Source: Endozoicomonas sp. GU-1
Lineage (GTDB): Bacteria; Pseudomonadota; Gammaproteobacteria; Pseudomonadales; Endozoicomonadaceae
DNA length: 64,000 nucleotides
Assembly: GCF_027366395.1 (NCBI RefSeq)
Contig: NZ_CP114771.1
Span: 4,588,001-4,652,000 of the forward strand
Direction: 5' to 3'
Shown here piece by piece: positions 44,467-52,290 of this stretch. Numbering within the stretch: the first letter of the stretch is position 1; the number at the start of each line of letters is the position of its first letter. Made by a program: the position numbers and the translations under genes. The notes under the pieces were generated by a model, which saw only the letters and a program-made list of their open reading frames with translations, made no database searches and was not told the origin of the DNA.

Positions 44467-45246
44467 TTATCCGGTCTTACGGACCAACCAGAAATACAGC
44501 GAGTAGGGCAGGTGACGCAGAAGCGCCATGATGGCGGCAAACATGCGCGGGAAGCGAATCTCGAACTGCCGCCCCTTCATCCCCTGGACGATGACCTCCG
44601 CCGCTTTATCCACCTCCATCAGAAAAGGCATGGGGAACCGGTTCTTGCTGGTCAATGGTGTTTTGACAAAACCCGGGTTGATTATTTTGATATCAATACC
44701 CTTTCGCCAGAGCTCCGAGTTCAGGGATTCCGCCATATTGATTAACGCCGCCTTGCTGGCACCATAGCCAGCTGCTTTGGGCAGGCCTCGATAGCCTGCC
44801 AGCGACGCATTAATGGCAATCACCCCTTTACCCTGTTCTTTCATGGCAGCGATCAGTGGCTCAAGGCAGTGGCAGACACCCATCAGATTCAGTTCCATCT
44901 GTTGGCGCACCACATTGCTGGTAAATTCTGCTGCGGGCGAAGCGATATAGGTACCGGCATTCAAAATCGCCTGGTCAATGGCACCATGATTGGCAATGAT
45001 GTTGTTGACCGCCTCATTCACGGCCGTTTGATCCGTCACATCCAGCGGATAGGGAACGATCCTGCCTGGCAGTGCATCTGATTGCCTGGCCAGCGCTGCC
45101 AGCCGTTCCTCATTTCGGGCACTGGCCGCTACGGTCACTCCTTCCCGGGCCAGGGCAATGGCAACGGCTTCGCCAATGCCCTGGCTGGCTCCGGTGATCC
45201 AGACCACCGGAGCATCAGAAGGCGCTATATCCTGAGTAGAGTTCAT
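44467..45246 (-). CDS. Short-chain dehydrogenase/reductase
   Basis: 259 residues. Cofactor loop TGASQGIGEAVA (about 19-30), NAG motif ILNAGTY, catalytic serine in INASLAG, YGASK (YxxxK) at about 165-169. Last gene of the five-gene cyclopropane-synthase operon and a standard member of ECF/ChrR-controlled sets, possibly acting on a lipid carbonyl. Substrate unknown. The C-terminus is membrane-peripheral (LLRHLPYSLYFWLVRKTG). Confidence 0.92.
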   Translation of the reverse strand: MNSTQDIAPSDAPVVWITGASQGIGEAVAIALAREGVTVAASARNEERLAALARQSDALPGRIVPYPLDVTDQTAVNEAVNNIIANHGAIDQAILNAGTYIASPAAEFTSNVVRQQMELNLMGVCHCLEPLIAAMKEQGKGVIAINASLAGYRGLPKAAGYGASKAALINMAESLNSELWRKGIDIKIINPGFVKTPLTSKNRFPMPFLMEVDKAAEVIVQGMKGRQFEIRFPRMFAAIMALLRHLPYSLYFWLVRKTG

Positions 45247-45273
45247 ATCTGCTGCCTTTAAGTAGTTAACTAC

Positions 45274-45852
45274 TTATGGTTCTTCTTCTGGCCCGGGTTT
45301 TTCAAAGGCGACCGTCAACGTACCCAGCTTGATCCCCCATTTGCTCATGGTGGCGACATTCAGTAGTACGCCATCTTCCTGCAGGAACATCCAGTCATCA
45401 AAGGTCACCACCCACTCCCGGCCACGGATGGGCAGACGCATCTGGTACTTGAAGTTAAAGGCATTGCCGGCACTGCGGCCAATGGCCTGGCCAACGATAT
45501 CTCCGGCGGTGCCCAGGTACTGTCCGTCACCCATAATGTTGACCTTCCAGATACGGGTTGACTCGTTACCATCGGAATAGATGAAGCGTTCATCCAGAGT
45601 CAGTACACCGTCTTTGACGTCTCCGGTCATCAACACCTTGAACCGCTGTTGAACATTGCCAAACCGGTCCTGAAACATGCCCCAGGCAACGGTTTCCCCG
45701 GCAAAGTAGTGTTCAATTTTCAGACTTGGTTCACTAGCTGCATAATCTTCAATATTCATGGCTGAGCACCCCGTCAGCATAAACAGTAGGGTCAGGAGCC
45801 AGGCTCGTCCCGACGTCCAATCTTTTATTGTTGTTAACGCGACTCGCATCAT
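45274..45852 (-). CDS. DUF3833 family lipoprotein
   Basis: About 192 residues from ATG 45852, which overlaps the cfa stop and has GGGAGG just upstream; the longer start at 45894 is unlikely. A lipobox LTGCSAMN follows a hydrophobic stretch, so the protein is lipid-anchored. Conserved family elements include KIEHYFAGETVAWGMFQDRFG, DERFIYSDG and DDWMFLQEDG. DUF3833 proteins occur in this same operon in many Gammaproteobacteria. Function unknown. Confidence 0.9.
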   Translation of the reverse strand: MMRVALTTIKDWTSGRAWLLTLLFMLTGCSAMNIEDYAASEPSLKIEHYFAGETVAWGMFQDRFGNVQQRFKVLMTGDVKDGVLTLDERFIYSDGNESTRIWKVNIMGDGQYLGTAGDIVGQAIGRSAGNAFNFKYQMRLPIRGREWVVTFDDWMFLQEDGVLLNVATMSKWGIKLGTLTVAFEKPGPEEEP

Positions 45853-47081
45853 GCGGCCTCCCCTGACACAGGTTTGGTGAGTTTGTAGAGGCAAACATCA
45901 ATACTCCTGAATTGGAAACCGGTCGTGCAGTAATCCAGGTAAAACTGCCACAGGCGTTTAAAGCGCTGATCAAATCCGAGCTGTTCAATGGCAGGCCAGG
46001 CCGAAAGAAAAAGCCGTTTCCATTCATCCAGCGTTCTTGCATAGTCGAGACCGAAAGAGAGGGTATTGGTTATGGCCAAACCGGCCTTTTTGGCCTGATC
46101 TTTCATTACCCTGTCACTGGGCAACATGCCGCCCGGGAAGATGTAGCGCTGAATAAAGTCAACACCGCGGCGATACTCCTCGAAACGGTCGTCGTCAATC
46201 AGAATGGCCTGGATAACAGCGGAACCTCCGGGTTTCAGGCTGCGGTACAGTTTTTCAAAATAGACCGGCCAGTGCTCTTCGCCCACGGCCTCAATCATTT
46301 CGATGGAAACGATACGGTCATACTGCTCATGGATATCCCGGTAATCCGTAAGACTGAACTGATGGGACTGGTTGTCCGACATCTGTTGCGCATAGGCCAG
46401 CTGTTCCTGCGACAGTGTTATCCCTTGGTATGCGCCCTGGTGCCGCTGATTCAGTGCCCGGGCAAAGCCGCCCCAGCCGCAGCCTACCTCAAGCACGGAA
46501 TGCCCCGGACGAAGCTCAAGCCAGTCAATAATGGTGTTGTACTTATTGCCCTGTGCGGTTTCCAGATCCTCATGCTCATCAAAATAGAGGGCACTTGAAT
46601 AGGTCATGGTCGGGTCAAGCCATAGCTGGTAAAAGTCGTTGCCCAGGTCATAATGCGCGGCAATATTGCGACGGCTGCCGGAGCGGCTGTTGCGGCGTAT
46701 TTTGTGCAACACCCGGTTAAACAGATTGCTGAACCAGTTGGCTGTCATCACCTCCTGCAGATTGTCTTCATTGGCCATGGCCCAGTCGGTCAGCGCTTTC
46801 AGGTCCGGAGAGCTCCAGTCGCCATTAATAAACGACTCAGACCAGCCCAGTAATCCCTGGCTGCCTTGCTGGAATAATCCCACCGGACTATGGATCTGCA
46901 GACAGGGGATGGGGGTGCCTGACCGGAACTGCCCCACCATCACACTTTCGTTGCCATCAATGCGCAGCTCAATTCTGCTCACCCCCGCCTTGACCAATCG
47001 CTTTTCCAGCCAGGAGAGTACATTTCTCAGCGCAGGAAACCAGGGTTTGCTGGTGATCTCCGTGGAGCTGGTCGAGTTCAT
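45849..47081 (-). CDS. cfa: Cyclopropane-fatty-acyl-phospholipid synthase family protein
   Basis: 410 residues. N-terminal lipid-binding domain; SAM-methyltransferase domain with VLEVGCGWGGFARALNQRHQ, ITLSQEQLAYAQ, RIVSIEMIEAVGEEHWPVYF and IQAILIDDDRF. It methylenates unsaturated acyl chains of membrane phospholipids using SAM. Coupled by ATGA overlaps to DUF1365 upstream and DUF3833 downstream. In ChrR-regulated operons this enzyme is thought to protect membranes from singlet oxygen and related stress. Confidence 0.95.
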   Translation of the reverse strand: MNSTSSTEITSKPWFPALRNVLSWLEKRLVKAGVSRIELRIDGNESVMVGQFRSGTPIPCLQIHSPVGLFQQGSQGLLGWSESFINGDWSSPDLKALTDWAMANEDNLQEVMTANWFSNLFNRVLHKIRRNSRSGSRRNIAAHYDLGNDFYQLWLDPTMTYSSALYFDEHEDLETAQGNKYNTIIDWLELRPGHSVLEVGCGWGGFARALNQRHQGAYQGITLSQEQLAYAQQMSDNQSHQFSLTDYRDIHEQYDRIVSIEMIEAVGEEHWPVYFEKLYRSLKPGGSAVIQAILIDDDRFEEYRRGVDFIQRYIFPGGMLPSDRVMKDQAKKAGLAITNTLSFGLDYARTLDEWKRLFLSAWPAIEQLGFDQRFKRLWQFYLDYCTTGFQFRSIDVCLYKLTKPVSGEAA

Positions 47082-48031
47082 ATTTTCTTTCCCCTGTTCG
47101 CTGTGTTGTTCTGTGAAAAATATTTTGCTTTCTCACCGTTCATCGCGGCGTAGGATGCAAAATTTTTTTCTTTTGCTTTTGGCGTTTCTGCACGGGTATG
47201 GCTGAAAAAGAAATATCTTGGCGTGTGTGAGTAAATCGATATGCCCTTTAGCCAGAGCCGCAAGGCTTCCCAATGGATGGCCGCCATGACTTTCACGGTT
47301 TGCAGTGGCAGCAGCATGGTCTGTTTTACGATAAAACGATCGGTGATGGTTTTGCGCAGCCCTTTGAACACGGCAGTGAACAGCTTGCCGCTGGCATCGT
47401 TCAGGTTAATGGCAAGAGTAACCTTCTCTTTGGGGGGCTGGATCCGGAAATGGTAATAGCAGTCCATGGGAAAGAAAGGGGAAACATGCAGAGCTTTATC
47501 GGCCTGTTGTTGAATGGTTGGTTGAACAATCTGCCTGCTATGCTCTATCAGTCGTTTATCGTCCGGCTGATCTTCAGGCTGCTCTCCAGACTGTTCTCCA
47601 GACTCGACGGCCGCCACATAGGAGTGCCTTTCGCCAAAGGTATTGCTGACTTCATAGACGATGGCGGTCAGCTGTTGATCCCGATAGCAAAAGTATACCG
47701 CCAAAGGGTTGAAGGTGTAGCCAAACATCCGTGGATAACAAAGTAAGCTGACGTTATCCGGTGTCTCAATATTATAGTCGTGAAGCAACCGGTTGATCTG
47801 TTCCCGCAACGGTGTCTCTGAGCCATCACCATGATCACGGGGGTAGAAAGACACAACATTAAACCGGTTAAGGGAAAACAGGGAGAGCTGCTTATCCAAC
47901 GCCTCAATGGTATCCAGATCCAGCAACCAGGAAGCCACCTGATAAGAAAACCGATGTTTCTTCGGTTTGAACCGGTGGTGCATCAGCTCGCCAACATAAA
48001 TAGAAGAACCTGAGGAAGACTCCATTCTCAA
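47078..48031 (-). CDS. DUF1365 family protein
   Basis: 317 residues. Conserved family regions are seen: YVGELMHHRFKPKKHRFSYQ, SFYPRDHGDG, LLCYPRMFGYTFNPLAVYFC and KALHVSPFFPMDCYYHF. Always found with the FAD oxidoreductase and Cfa-type methyltransferase; probably acts on the same lipid. An insertion rich in Q/E/D (GEQSGEQPEDQPDD) is a local low-complexity oddity. Reaction unknown. Confidence 0.93.
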   Translation of the reverse strand: MRMESSSGSSIYVGELMHHRFKPKKHRFSYQVASWLLDLDTIEALDKQLSLFSLNRFNVVSFYPRDHGDGSETPLREQINRLLHDYNIETPDNVSLLCYPRMFGYTFNPLAVYFCYRDQQLTAIVYEVSNTFGERHSYVAAVESGEQSGEQPEDQPDDKRLIEHSRQIVQPTIQQQADKALHVSPFFPMDCYYHFRIQPPKEKVTLAINLNDASGKLFTAVFKGLRKTITDRFIVKQTMLLPLQTVKVMAAIHWEALRLWLKGISIYSHTPRYFFFSHTRAETPKAKEKNFASYAAMNGEKAKYFSQNNTANRGKKI

Positions 48032-49437
48032 GATTCCTGCTGCCGAGGCTCAGAGGATTCAAGTTGCGTGCTGTCAACACCCGGGTCAAAAAAGCTGCGG
48101 CCAAACAGATCCGGACGATGGAGCCGGTCATTTTCCCCTTTGACCTTCCAGGGGCGGCGAATGCCTCCAAGGCTCTCCGCGACAGCCAGGCCGGACTGTA
48201 GCCCATCTTCATGGAAACCATAGCCCATCCATGCACCACAATACCAGGTACGGTTTCTGCCCTGGAGTTTCCAGATTTTCTCCTGGGCTTCGATCGCGGC
48301 GCGATCAAACACGGGGTGGTCATACAGGTAGCAACCATGAATCAGATCGGTGGCCGGCTCCTGCTGGGGATTCAGCGTGACAAACAGTGGCGGACCGTCG
48401 AGATGCTGCAGATTATTCATCCAGTAGGTAACCGCTGGCCCCTGCTCATTGCCGGGGTCTGATGTATGTGAACCCAGATAGTTCCAGCTGGCCCAGGCCT
48501 TTTTGTTGTCAGGCATCAGTCGTTCATCGCTGTGCAGCAGAGCCTTGTTCCGTTGAAACGTAAAAGCGCCCAGCAAATGCTGTTCAAACTCGTCTGGCTC
48601 AGAAAGCAGGCTAAGCGTGGTGTCAGCATGGCAGGTCATGACAACATGGTCAAAATGCCAGTCTTTACCCTGGAAATCGGTCAATTGAACCCGGTCAGGG
48701 AACCGTTTTATTTTGCGGATACAGCGATTGGTGAGCGCCGATGTACCCAGCTCATCAATAATCCGCTGAACATACTCCCGACTGCCTCCTTTCACGGTTT
48801 GCCACTGAGGGCGATCCGACAGTTGCAGCAGACCATGGTTTGAGCAGAAGCGCAGAAAAGCCAAAGCCGGGTAGTCCAGTATTTTGTCCGCCGGTGTTGA
48901 CCAGATAGCAGCGCCCATGGGAATCAGGTGATCATGAATAAACCGTTGACTGAAGCGCTCACGATGCAGCAGCTGGCCAAGGGTCAGGGAGGCATCTATG
49001 CCTTGTTCATGCTCAAGGCTGCCCATCCATTTTTCGCTGTTGCGATAGAAACGCAGAATATCAGCCAGCATTAGCCAGAAGCCCGGACGAAGCAAGTTGC
49101 TCTTCTGGGCAAATAGTCCGGAAAGATCAGTGCCAGCGTACTCAGTAGAGCCGTTGTTCAGAGAAACGGCAAAAGACATATCCGTAGGGACAAAAGGCAC
49201 CTTCAGGTGTTTGAAAAAAGCGATCAGGTTTGGATAGGTTTTCTCATTAAAAACAATAAAGCCGGTATCGACGGGAATGGGCTTCTCATCGCCCACAGAC
49301 ACAGTATGGCTGTGGCCGCCGAAGCGATCATCCTTTTCAAATAAGGTAACGTTGTGTTGTTTGGAAAGTAGCCAGGCGCAGGAGAGTCCGCTAATACCGG
49401 AACCGACGACAGCTATGTTCATTCCTTTTGTGGACAC
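48028..49437 (-). CDS. FAD-dependent oxidoreductase (amine-oxidase-like)
   Basis: 469 residues. N-terminal dinucleotide fold IAVVGSGISGLSCAWLLSK, FEKDDRFGGHSHTV (the RxGG motif) and PVDTGFIVFNEKTYPN. The C-terminus ends with RNRTWYCGAWMGYGFHEDGL, the family's FAD-contacting end. First gene of the five-gene operon. Substrate not known, but association with cyclopropane/furan-type fatty-acid genes suggests a membrane-lipid substrate. I found no convincing ECF promoter by eye in the 100 bases upstream. Confidence 0.93.
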   Translation of the reverse strand: MSTKGMNIAVVGSGISGLSCAWLLSKQHNVTLFEKDDRFGGHSHTVSVGDEKPIPVDTGFIVFNEKTYPNLIAFFKHLKVPFVPTDMSFAVSLNNGSTEYAGTDLSGLFAQKSNLLRPGFWLMLADILRFYRNSEKWMGSLEHEQGIDASLTLGQLLHRERFSQRFIHDHLIPMGAAIWSTPADKILDYPALAFLRFCSNHGLLQLSDRPQWQTVKGGSREYVQRIIDELGTSALTNRCIRKIKRFPDRVQLTDFQGKDWHFDHVVMTCHADTTLSLLSEPDEFEQHLLGAFTFQRNKALLHSDERLMPDNKKAWASWNYLGSHTSDPGNEQGPAVTYWMNNLQHLDGPPLFVTLNPQQEPATDLIHGCYLYDHPVFDRAAIEAQEKIWKLQGRNRTWYCGAWMGYGFHEDGLQSGLAVAESLGGIRRPWKVKGENDRLHRPDLFGRSFFDPGVDSTQLESSEPRQQES

Positions 49438-49907
49438 AAATGAGACTCCCTGTTGATTTTATTCGCTATAAAAAAGGTTTGAGCGGCAATAAGTAATTCT
49501 TATCTACAAAAACCTTTCATCAGAGCAGTAAGGTACTATGCCAAAAAATTTACGAACAGAGTGTCGTAATGGTTCACCCATTTATATGGAAAATCAATCA
49601 ATAATGTTTCAGCCACTGTAAAAAGAAGAGCATGAGTGCAAGCAGGCAAGTGGAGCATGACAAAAATGCTCTTAAACTATACGAGTTCGGGCTGGAGAGC
49701 CCCGGTATAGAATTCTCAAGAAGAATATTTCCCGCAGTTATTACTGCCTGCAGGGAGTTAAGACTATCATCAATTACCCCGATAACCCGACTAAGTAAAT
49801 CACCAAATGAAATCATATATATTTTCTTGATTTCGGGCTGAGTAAAGCTTGAGGAATTGCCTGAAAAGCAAATTTCATGCTCTGATCATCGGGAAAGGGA
49901 GCGATCA
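49438..49907. other. Divergent intergenic region
   Basis: 470 bases between the FAD oxidoreductase and the J-domain gene. Two opposed 69-72-codon ORFs (49598-49841) overlap each other and look like chance. The promoters of both flanking genes should lie here. No repeat or RNA recognised. Confidence 0.45.
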
Positions 49908-51134
49908 ATGGATGGTGTTGGGGGCATAAACGGACATAATAAATACCCTGTAGATGATAATACACAACCTGCCCAGGTGCCTACGGGCAAAACCAGATCC
50001 GGACGAAAAGTTCAAAAATTTAAAAATGCTTCCTGTCGCATGGCTCGTACATTTGCGAGGAAATTGGGGCATGAAAGCACCGGGTTTATGAGGGAGTTGG
50101 GGCATGAAAGCACGGGATTTATGAAGGAGTTGGGGCATGAAACCACGTGGTTTATGAGGGAGTTGGGGCATGAAACCACGTGGTTTATGAGGGAGTTGGG
50201 GCATGCAACCACGGAGAAAATGAGAGGCACAACCAGGCCTTTGCATTCGAGGAGAATCACCAAATCTTCGGAACGGCCTCGTCAGGTTCCGGGGTTACGA
50301 GGCAATCAACCTCAACCTCAACCTCAACCTCAGCAACAGCCAGTCAACAACAGTAGCAAGGTTGACCAGCCGGTAGCCAGAGACCCTCTTCGTGGGCAGT
50401 GGTTTGACTGGAGTGCCAAGCAATTTCAAGGCAAAGGGTATGCTCCCCATGTTGCCAAAACAATGGCCGATACGGTGTTATCCCAGTGTGGCTCTGATTA
50501 TCGAGCAGTGGAAGTCATGGTAAACAGCACACCATTGAGCCCACAGGCCGCCTTCAGGCAAGAACAGCAGAAAAATTATCAGTGGGCAATGGGGCAATTT
50601 ACCGCCAAAGGCTATGATCCTGATCATGCCCGCCAGGCCATTACCGATGCTCTGAGCATGGCAGGCACTAATCTGACGGATTTTCAGCGGTGGGTTGTTG
50701 CTACTCCTGATGTCCGTGGTAGCGCAGTGGCAAGCCCGGAATACATCAAAAACGAACTGCGTCCCTGGATGATTCAGGAGATTGAGAAAAAAGGCTTTGC
50801 TCCGGCAGAGGCGCAAGCCGTGGCGGATAATTTAATAGAACTGTCCACCGGGAATGTGGATGAACTGCGCCAATCTGTCCAGGAAATTCGGCCAAAAGAT
50901 GCCAGACCGCAGGTACCGGTAGATGAGATGGAACAGCGCAATGAAGAGGCACTGGAAACCCTGGGATTGACGAAAGATGCCAGCCTGAATGATGTAAAAA
51001 AAGCCTATCGTAAACTGGCATTAAAGCATCACCCGGATAAAAATTCCGGGAACGTAGAGAGCAATCAGTTCTTTCAAAAAATCTCTGAAGCACACAGGCA
51101 CCTGACTGAGGATTCAAACTTATTCAAAAACTAA
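49908..51134 (+). CDS. J-domain protein with N-terminal 11-residue repeats
   Basis: About 408 residues from ATG 49908 (GGGAG 6 bases upstream). Residues about 50-105 are five 11-residue repeats of the type RELGHETTWFM. A QPQPQPQPQQQP linker follows, then three helical modules of about 70 residues that resemble each other (FDWSAKQFQGKGYAPHVAK, YQWAMGQFTAKGYDPDHAR, MIQEIEKKGFAPAEAQAV). A C-terminal J-domain ends the protein (LGLTKDASLNDVKKAYRKLA, HHPDKNSG). The HPD motif that stimulates Hsp70 is intact. Unlike DnaJ it has the J-domain at the end and no zinc fingers, suggesting a specialised, possibly secreted co-chaperone. The stop TAA lies in the target duplication of the next IS. Confidence 0.85.
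   Translation: MDGVGGINGHNKYPVDDNTQPAQVPTGKTRSGRKVQKFKNASCRMARTFARKLGHESTGFMRELGHESTGFMKELGHETTWFMRELGHETTWFMRELGHATTEKMRGTTRPLHSRRITKSSERPRQVPGLRGNQPQPQPQPQQQPVNNSSKVDQPVARDPLRGQWFDWSAKQFQGKGYAPHVAKTMADTVLSQCGSDYRAVEVMVNSTPLSPQAAFRQEQQKNYQWAMGQFTAKGYDPDHARQAITDALSMAGTNLTDFQRWVVATPDVRGSAVASPEYIKNELRPWMIQEIEKKGFAPAEAQAVADNLIELSTGNVDELRQSVQEIRPKDARPQVPVDEMEQRNEEALETLGLTKDASLNDVKKAYRKLALKHHPDKNSGNVESNQFFQKISEAHRHLTEDSNLFKN
50064..50228 (+). repeat. 33-bp in-frame tandem repeat, five copies
   Basis: Units begin TTGGGGCATGAA at 50064, 50097, 50130, 50163 and 50196. Units three and four are identical. A multiple of three keeps the frame, so copy number can change without breaking the protein. Confidence 0.92.
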
Positions 51135-51135
51135 G
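51131..51135 (+). repeat. Probable target-site duplication of the IS5-family element, left copy
   Basis: CTAAG here and at 52020-52024 flanks the element symmetrically. It contains the J-domain gene's TAA stop. IS5 elements often use a CTAA/CTAG-type target, so the exact length (3-5 bp) is uncertain. Confidence 0.7.
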
Positions 51136-52019
51136 AGGCTGTTTTAAAACTACTTAAACCTTCGTAGCATTATGCGAATCATGCATATATAAACGAAGGC
51201 TTCTGAACTCCTTGGCAGCTGTTCATAGTCTTTAGATAAACGTCTGGATCCTTCAAACCAGCCAAAGGTTCTCTCCACAACCCAGCGCCTGGCTTGAACG
51301 ACAAACTTTCCCCGTGGGCGTTTTGTGATTTCAAGTTCCCTTTTGGGTTTGAAGCGATAAAACCACTCTTCAAGGTAACCCCGGTAGCCACAATCAGCCC
51401 AGACTTTCCGGATGTTTTTAAAGTATTTCTTAAGGTGAGCCAGTATGAATTGACCTGCAAAACTATCACTAAATGCGGCTGCGTGTACCCATACCACCAG
51501 AATCAGGCCAAGAGTATCAACAGCTATATGACGTTTTCTGCCTTTTATTTTCTTCCCGCCATCATAGCCTCGATCCCCCCCTTTTACCGAGGTTTTCACG
51601 GATTGGGAGTCAATGCTTGCTGCTGTTGGTTGTGGCTCTTTGCCCGCCTGAATTCGCACCTGGTCACGAAGAGCATCATGCACCTTCTTCCATGTGCCAT
51701 CTTGTTTCCAGATTCGAAAATAGGTGTAGACAGTACTCCATGGTGGAAAGTCAGAAGGCAGCATTCGCCACTGACAGCCTGTTTTAGTGAGATAGAATAT
51801 GGCATTCAATATCAGACGATAACTCCAGTCGCGTGGTCGCCCATTTTTTGGAGTATCATAGCCAGGGTCAGGGAATAGAGGCTTGAGGATTGCCCACTCG
51901 TCATTGGTCAGGTCGGATGGATACATAATTATCCTCCTTAAACTAATCAGATACTGTAGTTATAGACGACGTTGAGTTTTTTATCCTGAGTTAATGGTCA
52001 GTAACTTTTACAACAGTCT
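51136..52019. mobile_element. IS5-family insertion sequence (about 884 bp)
   Basis: Left end AGGCTGTTTTAAAACTACTT and right end, reverse-complemented, AGACTGTTGTAAAAGTTACT form imperfect inverted repeats, flanked by CTAAG. One intact transposase gene lies on the minus strand. Insertion occurred at the very stop codon of the J-domain gene and preserved it. Confidence 0.85.
51150..51926 (-). CDS. IS5-family transposase
   Basis: 258 residues, intact. Typical N-terminus YPSDLTNDEWAILKPLFPDP; DDE core with SIDSQSVKTSVKGGDRGYDG, VWADCGYRGY and RRWVVERTFGWFEGSRRLSKDYE (Y-R-E signature). Single-frame gene, unlike IS5 relatives that need frameshifting. Confidence 0.95.
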   Translation of the reverse strand: MYPSDLTNDEWAILKPLFPDPGYDTPKNGRPRDWSYRLILNAIFYLTKTGCQWRMLPSDFPPWSTVYTYFRIWKQDGTWKKVHDALRDQVRIQAGKEPQPTAASIDSQSVKTSVKGGDRGYDGGKKIKGRKRHIAVDTLGLILVVWVHAAAFSDSFAGQFILAHLKKYFKNIRKVWADCGYRGYLEEWFYRFKPKRELEITKRPRGKFVVQARRWVVERTFGWFEGSRRLSKDYEQLPRSSEAFVYICMIRIMLRRFK

Positions 52020-52024
52020 CTAAG

Positions 52025-52290
52025 CGTTTTATTATTCAGATTTATTCTTAGCCTTTCGTGCCAAATTCAAACCTTAATTGTGTAAAGCTAAAAGCGATTG
52101 TGATTTTTGGCTTTCAGGTTGCAATTGAATGAATGTGTGAGTTTGTAATAAAAGATCATCTGCCTATTCAATCAAAAGACCTGCTATGAAAAAAGATTAA
52201 AATGAAAAAGCTATCTAAGTAAATAATTGAACTTTTCTTTGACCGAAGAATCAAACTCGTCAGAAAAAATTTCAACCAGGAGCATTTCTC
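52025..52290. other. Upstream region of the coiled-coil gene
   Basis: 266 AT-rich bases without an ORF, between the IS5 element and the coiled-coil gene. The ribosome site is AGGAG at about 52277. The IS insertion probably separated this region from the J-domain gene's native downstream sequence. Confidence 0.5.

Noticed and set aside
49325-49345. Possible protospacer for the single CRISPR spacer (CGATCATCCTT match)
   Set aside because: Only 11 contiguous bases agree and the flanks do not, within the chance level for a 64-kb window.
49598-49841. Two opposed ORFs of about 70 codons
   Set aside because: They overlap each other on opposite strands with no ribosome site or recognisable protein feature.
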